DNA from: CAZKBP01 sp964551015
GTDB lineage: Bacteria > Bacteroidota > Bacteroidia > Cytophagales > Microscillaceae
Assembly: GCA_964551015.1 (NCBI GenBank)
Contig: CAZKBP010000033.1
Span: forward strand, 1 to 64,000
DNA: 64,000 nucleotides
Direction: 5' to 3'
Of the stretch, positions 17,255 to 25,446 are shown in pieces. A program made the translations under genes and the position numbers. Below the pieces are notes generated by a model, which ran no database searches, was not told where the DNA came from, and worked only from the letters and a program-made list of their open reading frames with translations. How positions within the stretch are numbered: the stretch's first letter is position 1; every line of letters begins with the position of its first letter.

Positions 17255-19387
17255 TTAATCATCCTTCGGTTTCAAAACCCATGCCCCCTGCGCTCGCACC
17301 GAGTAACATTCCAAACCCAGCGTATCTGCCTCGGCTCGGAGCTTCCGATCTCGGTAATAAGAATTAGAAGCATCTAAGATAATTTGTTTGCCGTAAAGCT
17401 GATCGGTGAATTTTTCAAAAGACCAAATTGCGTTGTTTTGGATGATGAGATAATCGGCAGAAATGGACAAAACTGCTTCCAAAGCTCTATATTTTAATTT
17501 TTCATGCAAGAAAACAAAGCGTTGCTTTTGCCAGATCAATTGGGTAAAAGCCCCCCGATTTTTGTAGAAAAAGGGAGCTTGGGCGAGTGAATCTTCCCAA
17601 GTCAAAAGTAGATTCTCCCGAATACCCTGCTTCTGATGAAAAGGCTCTATGCTGTAATCCCAGTTGGGAACGGGGTGAGATAGGCTATCGGCTACTAAGA
17701 AATAACTTTGCCGATCCTGCAGGATATTCACGTGAGGAACCCGATTGAGGTGATAAATTAGAAGATAATTTTGCCCCTGAATTTGTACCTGACGGTAAAT
17801 CCGGCTTCCACATAAGACCATGGTACAGATAAAAGCTATGACTAAATAAGAAAATTTCCTGACCTGAAAAAGCAAAATGACAGATAGAATCATGCCATAA
17901 ATCAGCCACATTTCACCCCAAGAAATTACGACGCCTTTACTCACGGCTCCCGGCAACTTTTCCAAGCCAAAGGTAAAAATATTCACGCCCCGAATCAGTA
18001 TTTCCAAAGCCCAACCCAAAATATCAGCCAAGCCAGGAGCCCAAGCAAAGGCCAAAGTCGCTACCCCCAAATACAAGATCACTTGTACAAAAGGCAGGAT
18101 TACCAAATTAGAAATCAGAAAGTAATTAGGAAACTGATGAAAATAATACAAACCCAGCGGAAAAGTAGCCAACTGCGCCGCCAAGGAAACTGTAGTCAGT
18201 TGCCAGAAATAATCTAAAAATCTACTCTCAAAAGCAATCCAGCGATAAAAAATAGGCTGCAAATACACGATTCCTAGCACCGCTACGTAAGATAGCTGAA
18301 AGCTAACCGACCACAGCAAAAAGGGATTAATCATCAATAACAAGAAAGCCGAAGCACCGAGCATATTATAAATGACCGGCTTTTTATTTAATAATTGTCC
18401 CGCCATTACGAAGGAAAACATCGTGGCCGCCCGCATCACGGAGGGCGACAATCCTGTCAAAAAAGCATAAGTCCATAAGGTCAAAATCAATAAAATCGTG
18501 TGGATATAATTTCCAAATGGGAGCTTCTTCAAGAAGCTGAATAAAGCCACGAAAATGAGCACCACAAAGCCAACGTGCAAACCCGAAACCGCCAAGATAT
18601 GCATCAAGCCAGCTCCGGCGTAGGCTTGTCTTACTTCATTGTCTAGAAAATCTTTAATCCCTAAAATGAGAGCCGAGGCAATGGCTCGCTCCTGTTCGGA
18701 GGAGAGGAGTCGTTCTAATTGCTCTTGCAAATATTGCCGAATCTCAATTGCGTAAAAATAAAAAACGTGGTCTGGTTCGTGACTCAGCCAGAGATATTCG
18801 TCTTTTTCAATAAAATGCTGATGATAAATATTCTGGAAGCGCAAATAAGTCTGATAATCAAACTCCGCCGGATTGCGAGGCGGTTCCACTCTCTGAGGCG
18901 CTCCTCTCACTAAGATTTGATCACCATAGCGGAGTGATGGCGTACCTTCGGGGGTTTTTCTAAAATATAGTAACAGTTTACCTTGGGAAGGTTGCCATCC
19001 ATCTGACCTAAGAATGGTTTGCACGCTTAGCTCAGCTTTCCAACTTTTGGCTCTTTCTTGCACTTCGGATACAATCTTAGCTTTGTAAGCACGAATGGAG
19101 TCTTGATGCAAGAGATGGGTGGGGGATTGACTGACATCGTATTGCGCGGTACGGATATAGCCCCCTAACACAATGGTTAAAAAAGCCATGATGCCCAAGG
19201 GAATGCCTGCGGTGAGCTTCTGGGTGGGAGATAAAATTTTATGAAGTAAAATAAAAGCAGTGCCTAACAGCGCGAATAAAATACTCATATACAGCGCATA
19301 CCCGGGCCAATAAAATTGCAGGAGAATCCCGACCATGAGAAAGCACACGAGGCGGACATACGTGTAAGGTGTCCAATACAAATACAT
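17255..19387 (-). CDS. comEC: ComEC/Rec2 family DNA-uptake channel protein
   Basis: The 710-residue protein begins with several membrane helices and an OB-like soluble segment (DUF4131, about residues 60-210), then the Competence domain with the hallmark HILAVSGLHVGF near residue 268 and about eight further helices. The C-terminal 170 residues are soluble but show none of the usual metallo-beta-lactamase metal motifs (no HxHxDH), so the lactamase-like domain found in many ComEC proteins is absent or very reduced. The family forms the inner-membrane channel through which single-stranded DNA enters during natural transformation. No other competence gene lies nearby. Confidence 0.88.
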   Translation of the reverse strand: MYLYWTPYTYVRLVCFLMVGILLQFYWPGYALYMSILFALLGTAFILLHKILSPTQKLTAGIPLGIMAFLTIVLGGYIRTAQYDVSQSPTHLLHQDSIRAYKAKIVSEVQERAKSWKAELSVQTILRSDGWQPSQGKLLLYFRKTPEGTPSLRYGDQILVRGAPQRVEPPRNPAEFDYQTYLRFQNIYHQHFIEKDEYLWLSHEPDHVFYFYAIEIRQYLQEQLERLLSSEQERAIASALILGIKDFLDNEVRQAYAGAGLMHILAVSGLHVGFVVLIFVALFSFLKKLPFGNYIHTILLILTLWTYAFLTGLSPSVMRAATMFSFVMAGQLLNKKPVIYNMLGASAFLLLMINPFLLWSVSFQLSYVAVLGIVYLQPIFYRWIAFESRFLDYFWQLTTVSLAAQLATFPLGLYYFHQFPNYFLISNLVILPFVQVILYLGVATLAFAWAPGLADILGWALEILIRGVNIFTFGLEKLPGAVSKGVVISWGEMWLIYGMILSVILLFQVRKFSYLVIAFICTMVLCGSRIYRQVQIQGQNYLLIYHLNRVPHVNILQDRQSYFLVADSLSHPVPNWDYSIEPFHQKQGIRENLLLTWEDSLAQAPFFYKNRGAFTQLIWQKQRFVFLHEKLKYRALEAVLSISADYLIIQNNAIWSFEKFTDQLYGKQIILDASNSYYRDRKLRAEADTLGLECYSVRAQGAWVLKPKDD

Positions 19388-19565
19388 AGTGGTGAAGATT
19401 TGGAATTATCAACAATTAAATCATTTATTAGAAGACAAACAAATATGAATTTGCTTTCTAATAGCGACGCACTAAAATTTATTTTCTAAGTTTCTTTGTT
19501 ATTGATGCTTGTGTAGTATTTTTCCTACAAAACTCAAGCAACATCATTTATAAAAATCTTTTTCT

Positions 19566-20075
19566 ATGAAATTTATTCCCTTTGAAACCATCGAGTCTAT
19601 CTCCGAAGAGTTGAGCCAATACTCTGACGCTGCGCTGGAAGGACTCGTGGAGCAGTTTAGTCAAGAACAACCTGCACTGATGAGCTATTTGATGGATATT
19701 TATGAAGAAGATCTAGACGAGGATGAGCGAGAGCTGCTCTTTTTCACGGGTTTGCAGATATGGCATATTTACAAAGAAGTCTTTGGTAGCCTGCCTACCA
19801 TCGAGAGTGAGTCCATTGAAGAAGTAGAAATGGATCACGAAGATATGCTTAGTTATCTCTCGGAAGAGAGTGAAGAAGGTTTTGCCAATTTTGCCGATAC
19901 GCTGATTGAAGATTATCCTCAGGGAGACTTGTTGCAATTTGTACTGATCTCTATCGTGGAAGAAGAGGTAGAAGAAGAGCCACTTATTTACGAGGATAAT
20001 AAGGGGCTTTTCTTCATTGCTCTCAAGATCATAATCGATATTTTACAAAAAAATATTACCAAAACTGAGGACTAA
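19566..20075 (+). CDS. Acidic protein of unknown function
   Basis: I do not recognise this 169-residue protein. It is strongly acidic (many runs of Glu, for example EEEVEEEP near residue 142), has no signal peptide and no clear membrane helix, and looks helical throughout. A weak promoter-like TATTTTTC lies upstream. Its TAA stop (20073-20075) overlaps the TAG stop of the convergent DUF1330 gene (20072-20074) in the shared bases CTAA. Confidence 0.65.
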   Translation: MKFIPFETIESISEELSQYSDAALEGLVEQFSQEQPALMSYLMDIYEEDLDEDERELLFFTGLQIWHIYKEVFGSLPTIESESIEEVEMDHEDMLSYLSEESEEGFANFADTLIEDYPQGDLLQFVLISIVEEEVEEEPLIYEDNKGLFFIALKIIIDILQKNITKTED

Positions 20076-20473
20076 GCATCTAAAAGATTGTACATACTCA
20101 CATTGGCGATCAAGCGAGAGTCTTCAAGGGCACTCGTTCTCAGGGCAGAAGGATAATTAGGCGCTTTGATCATTCCCAAGAAATGAGTCTTAGATGGATA
20201 TTCTACCAAAACCATTTCATCCCAATCAATCTCGTCTGGAGGCCCTATGACCACCTGCATTGGTTTTCCTTGCCAAAGTACCTTGCCTCCGGCTTTTGCC
20301 AAAAAAGGAGCCACTTGTTCGCCATATTCACGGTAAGTAGCCAGTCCGCTTTTGCCCGTGGCTTCTACTTTATCTTTGAATTTGAGCAAATTAAGCATCA
20401 CAATTCTTTGATTGTCTGGCAAGTTTTCCACGAGTGCTTTGATTTGCTCTCGGCTTGGGTCAAGCGTTTTCAT
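20072..20473 (-). CDS. DUF1330 domain protein
   Basis: The 133-residue reading from ATG 20473 begins MKTLDPSREQIKAL and matches the DUF1330 family, a small ferredoxin-like alpha+beta fold related to dimeric barrel proteins. The family core is visible in IVMLNLLKFK, YREYGEQVAPFLAKAGG, DEMVLVEYPS and FLGMIKAPNY. The longer frame to 20539 adds 22 residues rich in Phe and Ile that do not belong to the family, so I prefer the inner start, which has a purine-rich stretch just before it. Function is unknown. It converges with the acidic-protein gene and shares stop-codon bases with it. Confidence 0.78.
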   Translation of the reverse strand: MKTLDPSREQIKALVENLPDNQRIVMLNLLKFKDKVEATGKSGLATYREYGEQVAPFLAKAGGKVLWQGKPMQVVIGPPDEIDWDEMVLVEYPSKTHFLGMIKAPNYPSALRTSALEDSRLIANVSMYNLLDA

Positions 20474-20593
20474 AGGAGAAGGGAAGATGAAGTGAACATT
20501 GAAAATTTTAAACTTATCCAAACATAAATAAATATTCACATTAAAAATAAGATTTATGCTAATTTTTAATGCGAATAAATCTGAGCAGGAGGC

Positions 20594-20893
20594 TTAGGTC
20601 GGCTCATCTTGCTCAACGATAAACTCACGAAGCTTTTGCTCGAGCGCGGCTACTTCTTCAGATCTTTTGGCTTGACCCTTGGCTTTCAGGTATTTATGAA
20701 AATGAGTCAAAGAAGTGCTCATGATCTTGACATCTCGCAATGAAACATTCAGCCGAGCCGCTTCACTGAGTTGAGAAGTGGTTGGTTCTTCGTCGGGTGA
20801 AATTTCTTGATCGCTACCCATCACCCGAAAACGGATAAAATCACGGACTTTTTCTACAAATACTTTGGGAGATATATAGGTAATTTTGGGCAT
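20594..20893 (-). CDS. Small protein of unknown function
   Basis: The 99-residue protein is not one I recognise. It is soluble and mostly helical, with a basic first 30 residues, an acidic linker (SPDEEPTTS) and a charged C-terminal helix that may form a coiled coil. It lies 120 bases upstream of the DUF1330 gene on the same strand and is divergent from the peroxidase gene. TATCTTTA, close to the TAnnTTTG box, lies on its strand about 50 bases upstream. Confidence 0.6.
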   Translation of the reverse strand: MPKITYISPKVFVEKVRDFIRFRVMGSDQEISPDEEPTTSQLSEAARLNVSLRDVKIMSTSLTHFHKYLKAKGQAKRSEEVAALEQKLREFIVEQDEPT

Positions 20894-20957
20894 GAAAGCT
20901 TATTTAAATCAATAAGTTGGTGGTTTTTCGGCTAATTTTACCCTAAAGATACAAGCC

Positions 20958-20974
20958 ATCCTGTATTTCAGGAT
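20958..20974. promoter_or_regulatory. Inverted repeat between divergent genes
   Basis: ATCCTG (20958-20963) and CAGGAT (20969-20974) form a 6-5-6 inverted repeat in the 105-base gap between the small minus-strand gene and the peroxidase gene. It is 24 bases before the peroxidase ATG and could be an operator for either gene. No regulator is identified. Confidence 0.3.
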
Positions 20975-20998
20975 AAAAATTTTAAGATATTTTCATCC

Positions 20999-22036
20999 AT
21001 GTTTAGCAATAGATTGAGCTTCAGTAAATTAATTATTTTATCCTGGATGGCCACTTGGGGGTGGTCTTGGGCTTGTACGCAGCAGAGAGAGTTTCCTTCA
21101 TCCGCCCTCTTGCCCCGCCATTTTCCAAAACCAATCTATTCTTTCGAGCCCGATTCGGAGCAAATTGCTTTGGGTAAACAGCTATTTTATGAGCCAATGT
21201 TATCTCGTGATACGAGTATTTCTTGTGCTTCTTGTCATCAATTGATCGTTGCTTTCGCGGATTCTGCCCAAAAATTAAGTAGAGGCGTGTCTGACCAGTT
21301 GGGAGACCGGAATACATTAGCACTTTTCAACCTAATTTGGCAGCCTGTTTTTTTCTGGGACGGTGGAGGTAAGCATATAGATTTCAGCCCTTTGCGTGCC
21401 TTGACGGATACTTTAGAAATGGATATGGCTTTGGCTGAAGTTTTAGACAGGCTCCAAAAAAATCCACGTTATCAGCTTGCTTTTAAAAAAGCTTTTGCCA
21501 CGGATTCCATTCAAACCATCCATTTTTTGAAAGCACTTCGGCAGTTTATGAGTAGTTTGATCTCTGCGGAGAGTAAATTTGATCATTTTTTACAAAAAAA
21601 AGCAAGCCTTAGTCCCAAAGAAGCCCTGGGTTATCGCCTGTTTCAGCGTCATTGCGTAGATTGCCACACGGGGGTATTATTTAGCGACTTTTCCTTTCAA
21701 AATAATGGCTTAGATCCGCCCAAGCGGCAGGCCTTGGGCCGTGCAGAGATTAGTCAGGCCTCTCAGGATCAAGGAAAATTCCGGGTGCCCAGCCTAAGAA
21801 ACGTAGCCCTGACGGCGCCTTACATGCACGATGGCCGCTTTGCCACACTCTCTGAGGTGCTCAATCACTACAGCCAGGGCTTGAAAATGGCTCCCAACCT
21901 CGCCCCTCAACTGAGAAGGCATTTTCCCGGTTTTATGCTATCCGAAGAGAAAAAAGCCCAAATCATCGCTTTTTTGCATACGTTAACCGATTCTAGTTTT
22001 GTAAAAAACAAGGATTTCGCAAAACCTTTTCCTTGA
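20999..22036 (+). CDS. Dihaem cytochrome c peroxidase (MauG/CcpA family)
   Basis: The 345-residue protein has an N-terminal hydrophobic segment ending at a Cys (WSWAC, residue 26), consistent with a lipoprotein or export signal. Two haem c sites are present: CASCH at 76-80 and CVDCH at 219-223. The axial Met is likely in YMHDGRFATL near residue 278. These features define bacterial dihaem peroxidases, which reduce hydrogen peroxide in the periplasm with electrons from cytochrome c. Length and domain order are normal. The downstream gene is only a small ORF of doubtful status. Confidence 0.92.
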   Translation: MFSNRLSFSKLIILSWMATWGWSWACTQQREFPSSALLPRHFPKPIYSFEPDSEQIALGKQLFYEPMLSRDTSISCASCHQLIVAFADSAQKLSRGVSDQLGDRNTLALFNLIWQPVFFWDGGGKHIDFSPLRALTDTLEMDMALAEVLDRLQKNPRYQLAFKKAFATDSIQTIHFLKALRQFMSSLISAESKFDHFLQKKASLSPKEALGYRLFQRHCVDCHTGVLFSDFSFQNNGLDPPKRQALGRAEISQASQDQGKFRVPSLRNVALTAPYMHDGRFATLSEVLNHYSQGLKMAPNLAPQLRRHFPGFMLSEEKKAQIIAFLHTLTDSSFVKNKDFAKPFP

Positions 22037-22124
22037 ATATGGATTAATAAGTAATATCCAACCCTGATATTTTCCGACATAAAATACTATTTTAAGATAA
22101 ATGCTACACAAGGAAGCATAAGCT

Positions 22125-22292
22125 ATGAGCGATAAAATCAAGAAAAAGGTAGAAAATGCCATCAAAGCTGCCGAATACAAAAAAATAGATCAATCTAGTC
22201 TAACGAAATGCCCCCTGAGATGCTGGGATATTTTTGCGATGAACAAAGGCAATTATTCCCATTTGGAAAAAAGAAAAAAGAGAAGAAAATAG
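22125..22292 (+). CDS. Possible 55-residue basic protein
   Basis: ATG 22125 opens a 55-codon frame ending in TAG at 22292. The product begins MSDKIKKKVENAIKAAEYKK and ends in a run of Lys/Arg, with two Cys in CPLRC near residue 30. Coding-like codon use and start favour a gene, but I do not recognise it and no promoter is clear. It could be a remnant of a longer gene. The 217 bases after it up to the TPR gene show no gene. Confidence 0.35.
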   Translation: MSDKIKKKVENAIKAAEYKKIDQSSLTKCPLRCWDIFAMNKGNYSHLEKRKKRRK

Positions 22293-22509
22293 TGCTACTC
22301 ATCCAAACTTTCTTCTGAGGTCAGCCCCTCTCCTGCCTTCTTCCAGTGCACTTAGCCTACGATTGTGTATGGATAATCTCATATGTAATGTTGCTATTTT
22401 AAGATCAACTGCTCAGGGTAAATGAGCATAAGGTAGGCAGGCAAAAACTACAGAATTATCTACTTCTTGGCTTCAATTTTGATTCTTTCTTGAACAAATT
22501 GAAAGATAA

Positions 22510-23751
22510 ATGAAGAAAGCAACTTTAATATTATTAGTATTATTAACGGGAACCATTCACAGCATAAAGGCACAAAATCAGGTACGCATTGACAGTCTCC
22601 TTAATACCCTCAAAACCGCCAAAGGCACTACCAAAGTAGACATTTGGGATGAGCTAAGTTGGGAGTATCACAAATTTAACCCCGAAAAGGCCATCGAGTA
22701 TGGCGAAAAAGCACTCGGACTTTCGCAAAAGAAAGAATACAACGAAGGAATTGCTTCTAGTCTTCGCGTAATTGGACTTGCTTATCGCAGTCGCTTAGAC
22801 TTTACGCACGCACTCAAATATTTTCACCTCGCCCTCCCCTTCGAGGAGAGGGCAAATAATCTATTGGGAGAAGCCCAGTGTTGGAATGACATTGGGGAAG
22901 TCTATAAAAACCGAGGCGATTACAAGCGGGCCATTGATGCTTACAAGAAAGCCGTACAACGCTTTGAGCAGACGCATACCAAAGAAGGAACTGCCAACGC
23001 GCTGAGTAACTTGGCAGATACTTACTACAAGGTCGCCAAGTATAAAACCGCCAAAGAATTTGCCCTACAAAGTCTAGCCATCGCCGAGCAAACGGGCACC
23101 AATCGAGGCATCCGAGATGCCAGCCTGATTCTTTCGGAGGTTTATGCCAATGTCGGAAATTTTCAGGAAGCCTATCGTTATCAAAAATTATTCACAAGCA
23201 TCAAGGACAGCGTCTCCAAGGCGGAAACCAAGCGCGAAATTAGTTTGATGGAGCGCAAGTTCGAGAAAGAACGATTAGCCACAGAACAAAAAATGGAGCA
23301 AGAGCGCGAAACGCAGCAAGCGTTAGTCGCCAAGCAAAGGAGAGACACTATTCAATACACACTTATTTTCTTAATTTTTGTAGGCTTGTTTGCTTCTATC
23401 TTCGTGATTGGTAAGTTCGACATTCCACAGTATTACGTGGAAAGCTTGATCTTTTTGACCTTGCTGCTAGTATTTCGTTTTATCCTCATTATTTTCACCT
23501 CTCTGACCAATACCTATTCTGAGGGGGCGCCCCTTTTTATCTTGGGTGCAAATGTCATTTTGGCTTTGATGTTTATGCCTTTGCATAAATTTATAGAAGG
23601 TCGCCTGAAGAAAAAAGTCATCGAGGAGCATGCCGACGACGAAAAGCTCCAGATGCGTGTGATTAACAAGCTCAAATCTAAATTCAGCAAAGCCTCTTCT
23701 TCTAAAAAAACAAAAAAACAAAAAAACCATCCAGCCCTTGGGCACAAGTAA
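22510..23751 (+). CDS. Exported TPR protein with C-terminal membrane helices
   Basis: The 413-residue protein has a signal peptide (residues 1-21), about five tetratricopeptide repeats between residues 30 and 240 (for example LGEAQCWNDIGEVYKNRGDY), a charged coiled-coil stretch (240-280), and then three to four membrane helices (about 281-375) ending in a basic tail. The N-terminal layout is the one seen in Bacteroidota TPR-type sensor kinases and LuxR regulators, but no kinase or DNA-binding domain follows. It may signal through a partner; the LytS-type kinase encoded 1.7 kb downstream is a candidate, which is inference. A strong terminator follows at 23791. Confidence 0.82.
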   Translation: MKKATLILLVLLTGTIHSIKAQNQVRIDSLLNTLKTAKGTTKVDIWDELSWEYHKFNPEKAIEYGEKALGLSQKKEYNEGIASSLRVIGLAYRSRLDFTHALKYFHLALPFEERANNLLGEAQCWNDIGEVYKNRGDYKRAIDAYKKAVQRFEQTHTKEGTANALSNLADTYYKVAKYKTAKEFALQSLAIAEQTGTNRGIRDASLILSEVYANVGNFQEAYRYQKLFTSIKDSVSKAETKREISLMERKFEKERLATEQKMEQERETQQALVAKQRRDTIQYTLIFLIFVGLFASIFVIGKFDIPQYYVESLIFLTLLLVFRFILIIFTSLTNTYSEGAPLFILGANVILALMFMPLHKFIEGRLKKKVIEEHADDEKLQMRVINKLKSKFSKASSSKKTKKQKNHPALGHK

Positions 23752-23790
23752 TGGATCATACAGGTATTTTTTCTGAATTCAGGCTCAACC

Positions 23791-23822
23791 AGCAACAAAA
23801 ACTTGTTTTTTGTTGCTTTTTT
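23791..23822 (+). terminator. Rho-independent terminator of the TPR gene
   Basis: AGCAACAAAAA (23791-23801) pairs with TTTTTGTTGCT (23807-23817), an 11-bp stem with a 5-nt loop, followed by T to 23822. It lies 40 bases past the TPR stop and upstream of the preferred start of the lipoprotein gene. Confidence 0.8.
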
Positions 23823-23846
23823 CTTGCCCTACTTTTAGCTTTATTA

Positions 23847-24293
23847 ATGGTTTACAAAAGACAAATAAAAACCCCTACTCTAGCTTTTCTCTTTTGCGGG
23901 GGTTTGATGATGCTCTTTTTCTCCTGTGGACACGTGCAAAAACCTAAGGAAATCATCAACACTTGGAAGGTTACTCGCATCCAAATCATCCGCCCCGATA
24001 CCACTGATGCACCCTCCGAAGACTATATTCCTGCTATTCAACTGGACCAACACGATTATCAAATCACTTATACTTTTCGCCAAGATAGTACTTACTTGGT
24101 GCGCCACTACAACCAAACCGATAGTGGTCGCTGGGTCTTGAGTTCAGATGAAAAAGTGCTTCTGCTCCGCTCCACCCAAAACACTTCGGATGATGCAGAA
24201 TTCCTGATCAAGACCTTCGACCCACTTCGCATGACCTTGGCGACCGAAGAAGGAGGTGTACAAGAATTAATTACCTTAGAATCTGTAAATTAG
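23847..24293 (+). CDS. Lipoprotein with lipocalin-like small beta domain
   Basis: From ATG 23847 the 148-residue product has a basic start, a hydrophobic stretch and a lipobox-like LFFSC, so it should be a lipoprotein. The mature part contains NTWKVTRIQI, a Trp near the start of a beta domain, and YTFRQDSTYLV ... GRWVLSSDEKVLLL, which resembles the lipocalin-like proteins common in Bacteroidota. The frame is open back to ATG 23751, which overlaps the stop of the TPR gene; that reading would run through the terminator and add a second hydrophobic segment, so I prefer the inner start. The radical SAM gene begins one base after its stop, so the two are co-transcribed. Confidence 0.65.
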   Translation: MVYKRQIKTPTLAFLFCGGLMMLFFSCGHVQKPKEIINTWKVTRIQIIRPDTTDAPSEDYIPAIQLDQHDYQITYTFRQDSTYLVRHYNQTDSGRWVLSSDEKVLLLRSTQNTSDDAEFLIKTFDPLRMTLATEEGGVQELITLESVN

Positions 24294-24294
24294 T

Positions 24295-25335
24295 ATGATA
24301 CGAGTTCTCTTTCGTCAAGCAAAACACCTAATTCAGTATTATCTTTTGCGGTGGCATCTTTTGAATCCAGCCCAGCTTGCCTCTTTAGGCACGACCCTAC
24401 GCTTGGAAGCCTCTAGCAAATGCCAACTCAAGTGCCCTCTTTGCTTGACAGGGACAGGCTATCACCGCCAATCCTCATCTGTGGGTTGGGGGCATCTTTC
24501 CCTAGAAAGCTTCCAACAAATCTTAGCGGATAATCCTCAAATAAAGACGGTGGAACTTTCTAATTATGGAGAAATATTTCTGAATCCTCAATTAGAAGCC
24601 ATGCTACGATCTGCTCACGAGCAAGGAGTAAAACTCACCGCCTTGAACGGGGTTAATTTAAACTATTTATCCGAGGGAATGGCCGAAGCCTTGGTCAAGT
24701 ATCAATTCGAGAAGCTCAAAGTATCCATAGACGGAGCCAGCGAAGAGACTTATCAGATTTACCGACAAGGAGGAAGCTTACAGAAAGTATTAGCCAATAT
24801 TGATCAAATCAATTTTTACAAAAAAAAATATCAATCCAAATATCCCAAACTCAAGTGGCAGTTTATCATCTTTGGGCATAATGAACACGAGCTTCCACTG
24901 GCGCGCCAGATGGCACAAGAGCGAGGCATGAGCTTCAAGGCTAAGCTAAATTACAAACCTAAGGTGTATCCTGTTCGTGATCCTGCTTTCGTGAAAAGGG
25001 AGAGTGGCTTGGGCGTATCTGATATTCGTGAATATGAAAAGAAGCATCAAACCCTCTATTCTCCGGCTTGCCTTCAGCTCTGGACAGCCCCTCAGGTCAA
25101 CTGGGATGGAAAATTATTGGGCTGCTGTGTCAATCACTTTGGAGACTTTGGCAATGTGCTCGAGCAGGGCTTGTCCGACTGCTTGCAGAGTGAACGCTAT
25201 CAGTATGCCAAACAAATGGTACTCGGGCAAAAACCTCCTCGCGAGGATATTCCTTGCACCCATTGCAAGCGTTACCAGCGTGTCAAACAAATGCCTTTCC
25301 GAAAAACGGTGATTCAACACTATCGCCCCCGATAG
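24295..25335 (+). CDS. Radical SAM enzyme with SPASM-like C-terminus
   Basis: The 346-residue protein has the iron-sulphur motif C-x3-C-x2-C at Cys43, Cys47 and Cys50, which binds the [4Fe-4S] cluster that cleaves S-adenosylmethionine. The core barrel continues with VELSNYGEIFLNP and KVSIDGASEETYQIYR. The C-terminus has CLQLWTAPQVNWDGKLLGCCVNH and CTHCKRY in two short pieces, the pattern of a SPASM or twitch domain that holds further clusters. Such enzymes modify peptides or sugars; the substrate is unknown. It starts one base after the lipoprotein stop and is translationally close to it. Confidence 0.85.
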   Translation: MIRVLFRQAKHLIQYYLLRWHLLNPAQLASLGTTLRLEASSKCQLKCPLCLTGTGYHRQSSSVGWGHLSLESFQQILADNPQIKTVELSNYGEIFLNPQLEAMLRSAHEQGVKLTALNGVNLNYLSEGMAEALVKYQFEKLKVSIDGASEETYQIYRQGGSLQKVLANIDQINFYKKKYQSKYPKLKWQFIIFGHNEHELPLARQMAQERGMSFKAKLNYKPKVYPVRDPAFVKRESGLGVSDIREYEKKHQTLYSPACLQLWTAPQVNWDGKLLGCCVNHFGDFGNVLEQGLSDCLQSERYQYAKQMVLGQKPPREDIPCTHCKRYQRVKQMPFRKTVIQHYRPR

Positions 25336-25393
25336 CCCCAACGAGAAACCGCCCTGCTCCATCTATAAATTGATCGTCTCGGTCTATCAGATT

Positions 25394-25423
25394 TTGATAG
25401 CGAATTTACAAAATCTACTTTTG
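25394..25423 (+). promoter_or_regulatory. Putative promoter of the LytS-LytTR operon
   Basis: TTG (25394-25396) and TACTTTTG (25416-25423) are 19 bases apart, a full match to the Bacteroidota pattern. Transcription would begin near 25430, so the GTG at 25423 cannot be the start codon and ATG 25447 is preferred. Confidence 0.65.
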
Positions 25424-25446
25424 TGTGCACGATTAAGCACAAGTGG

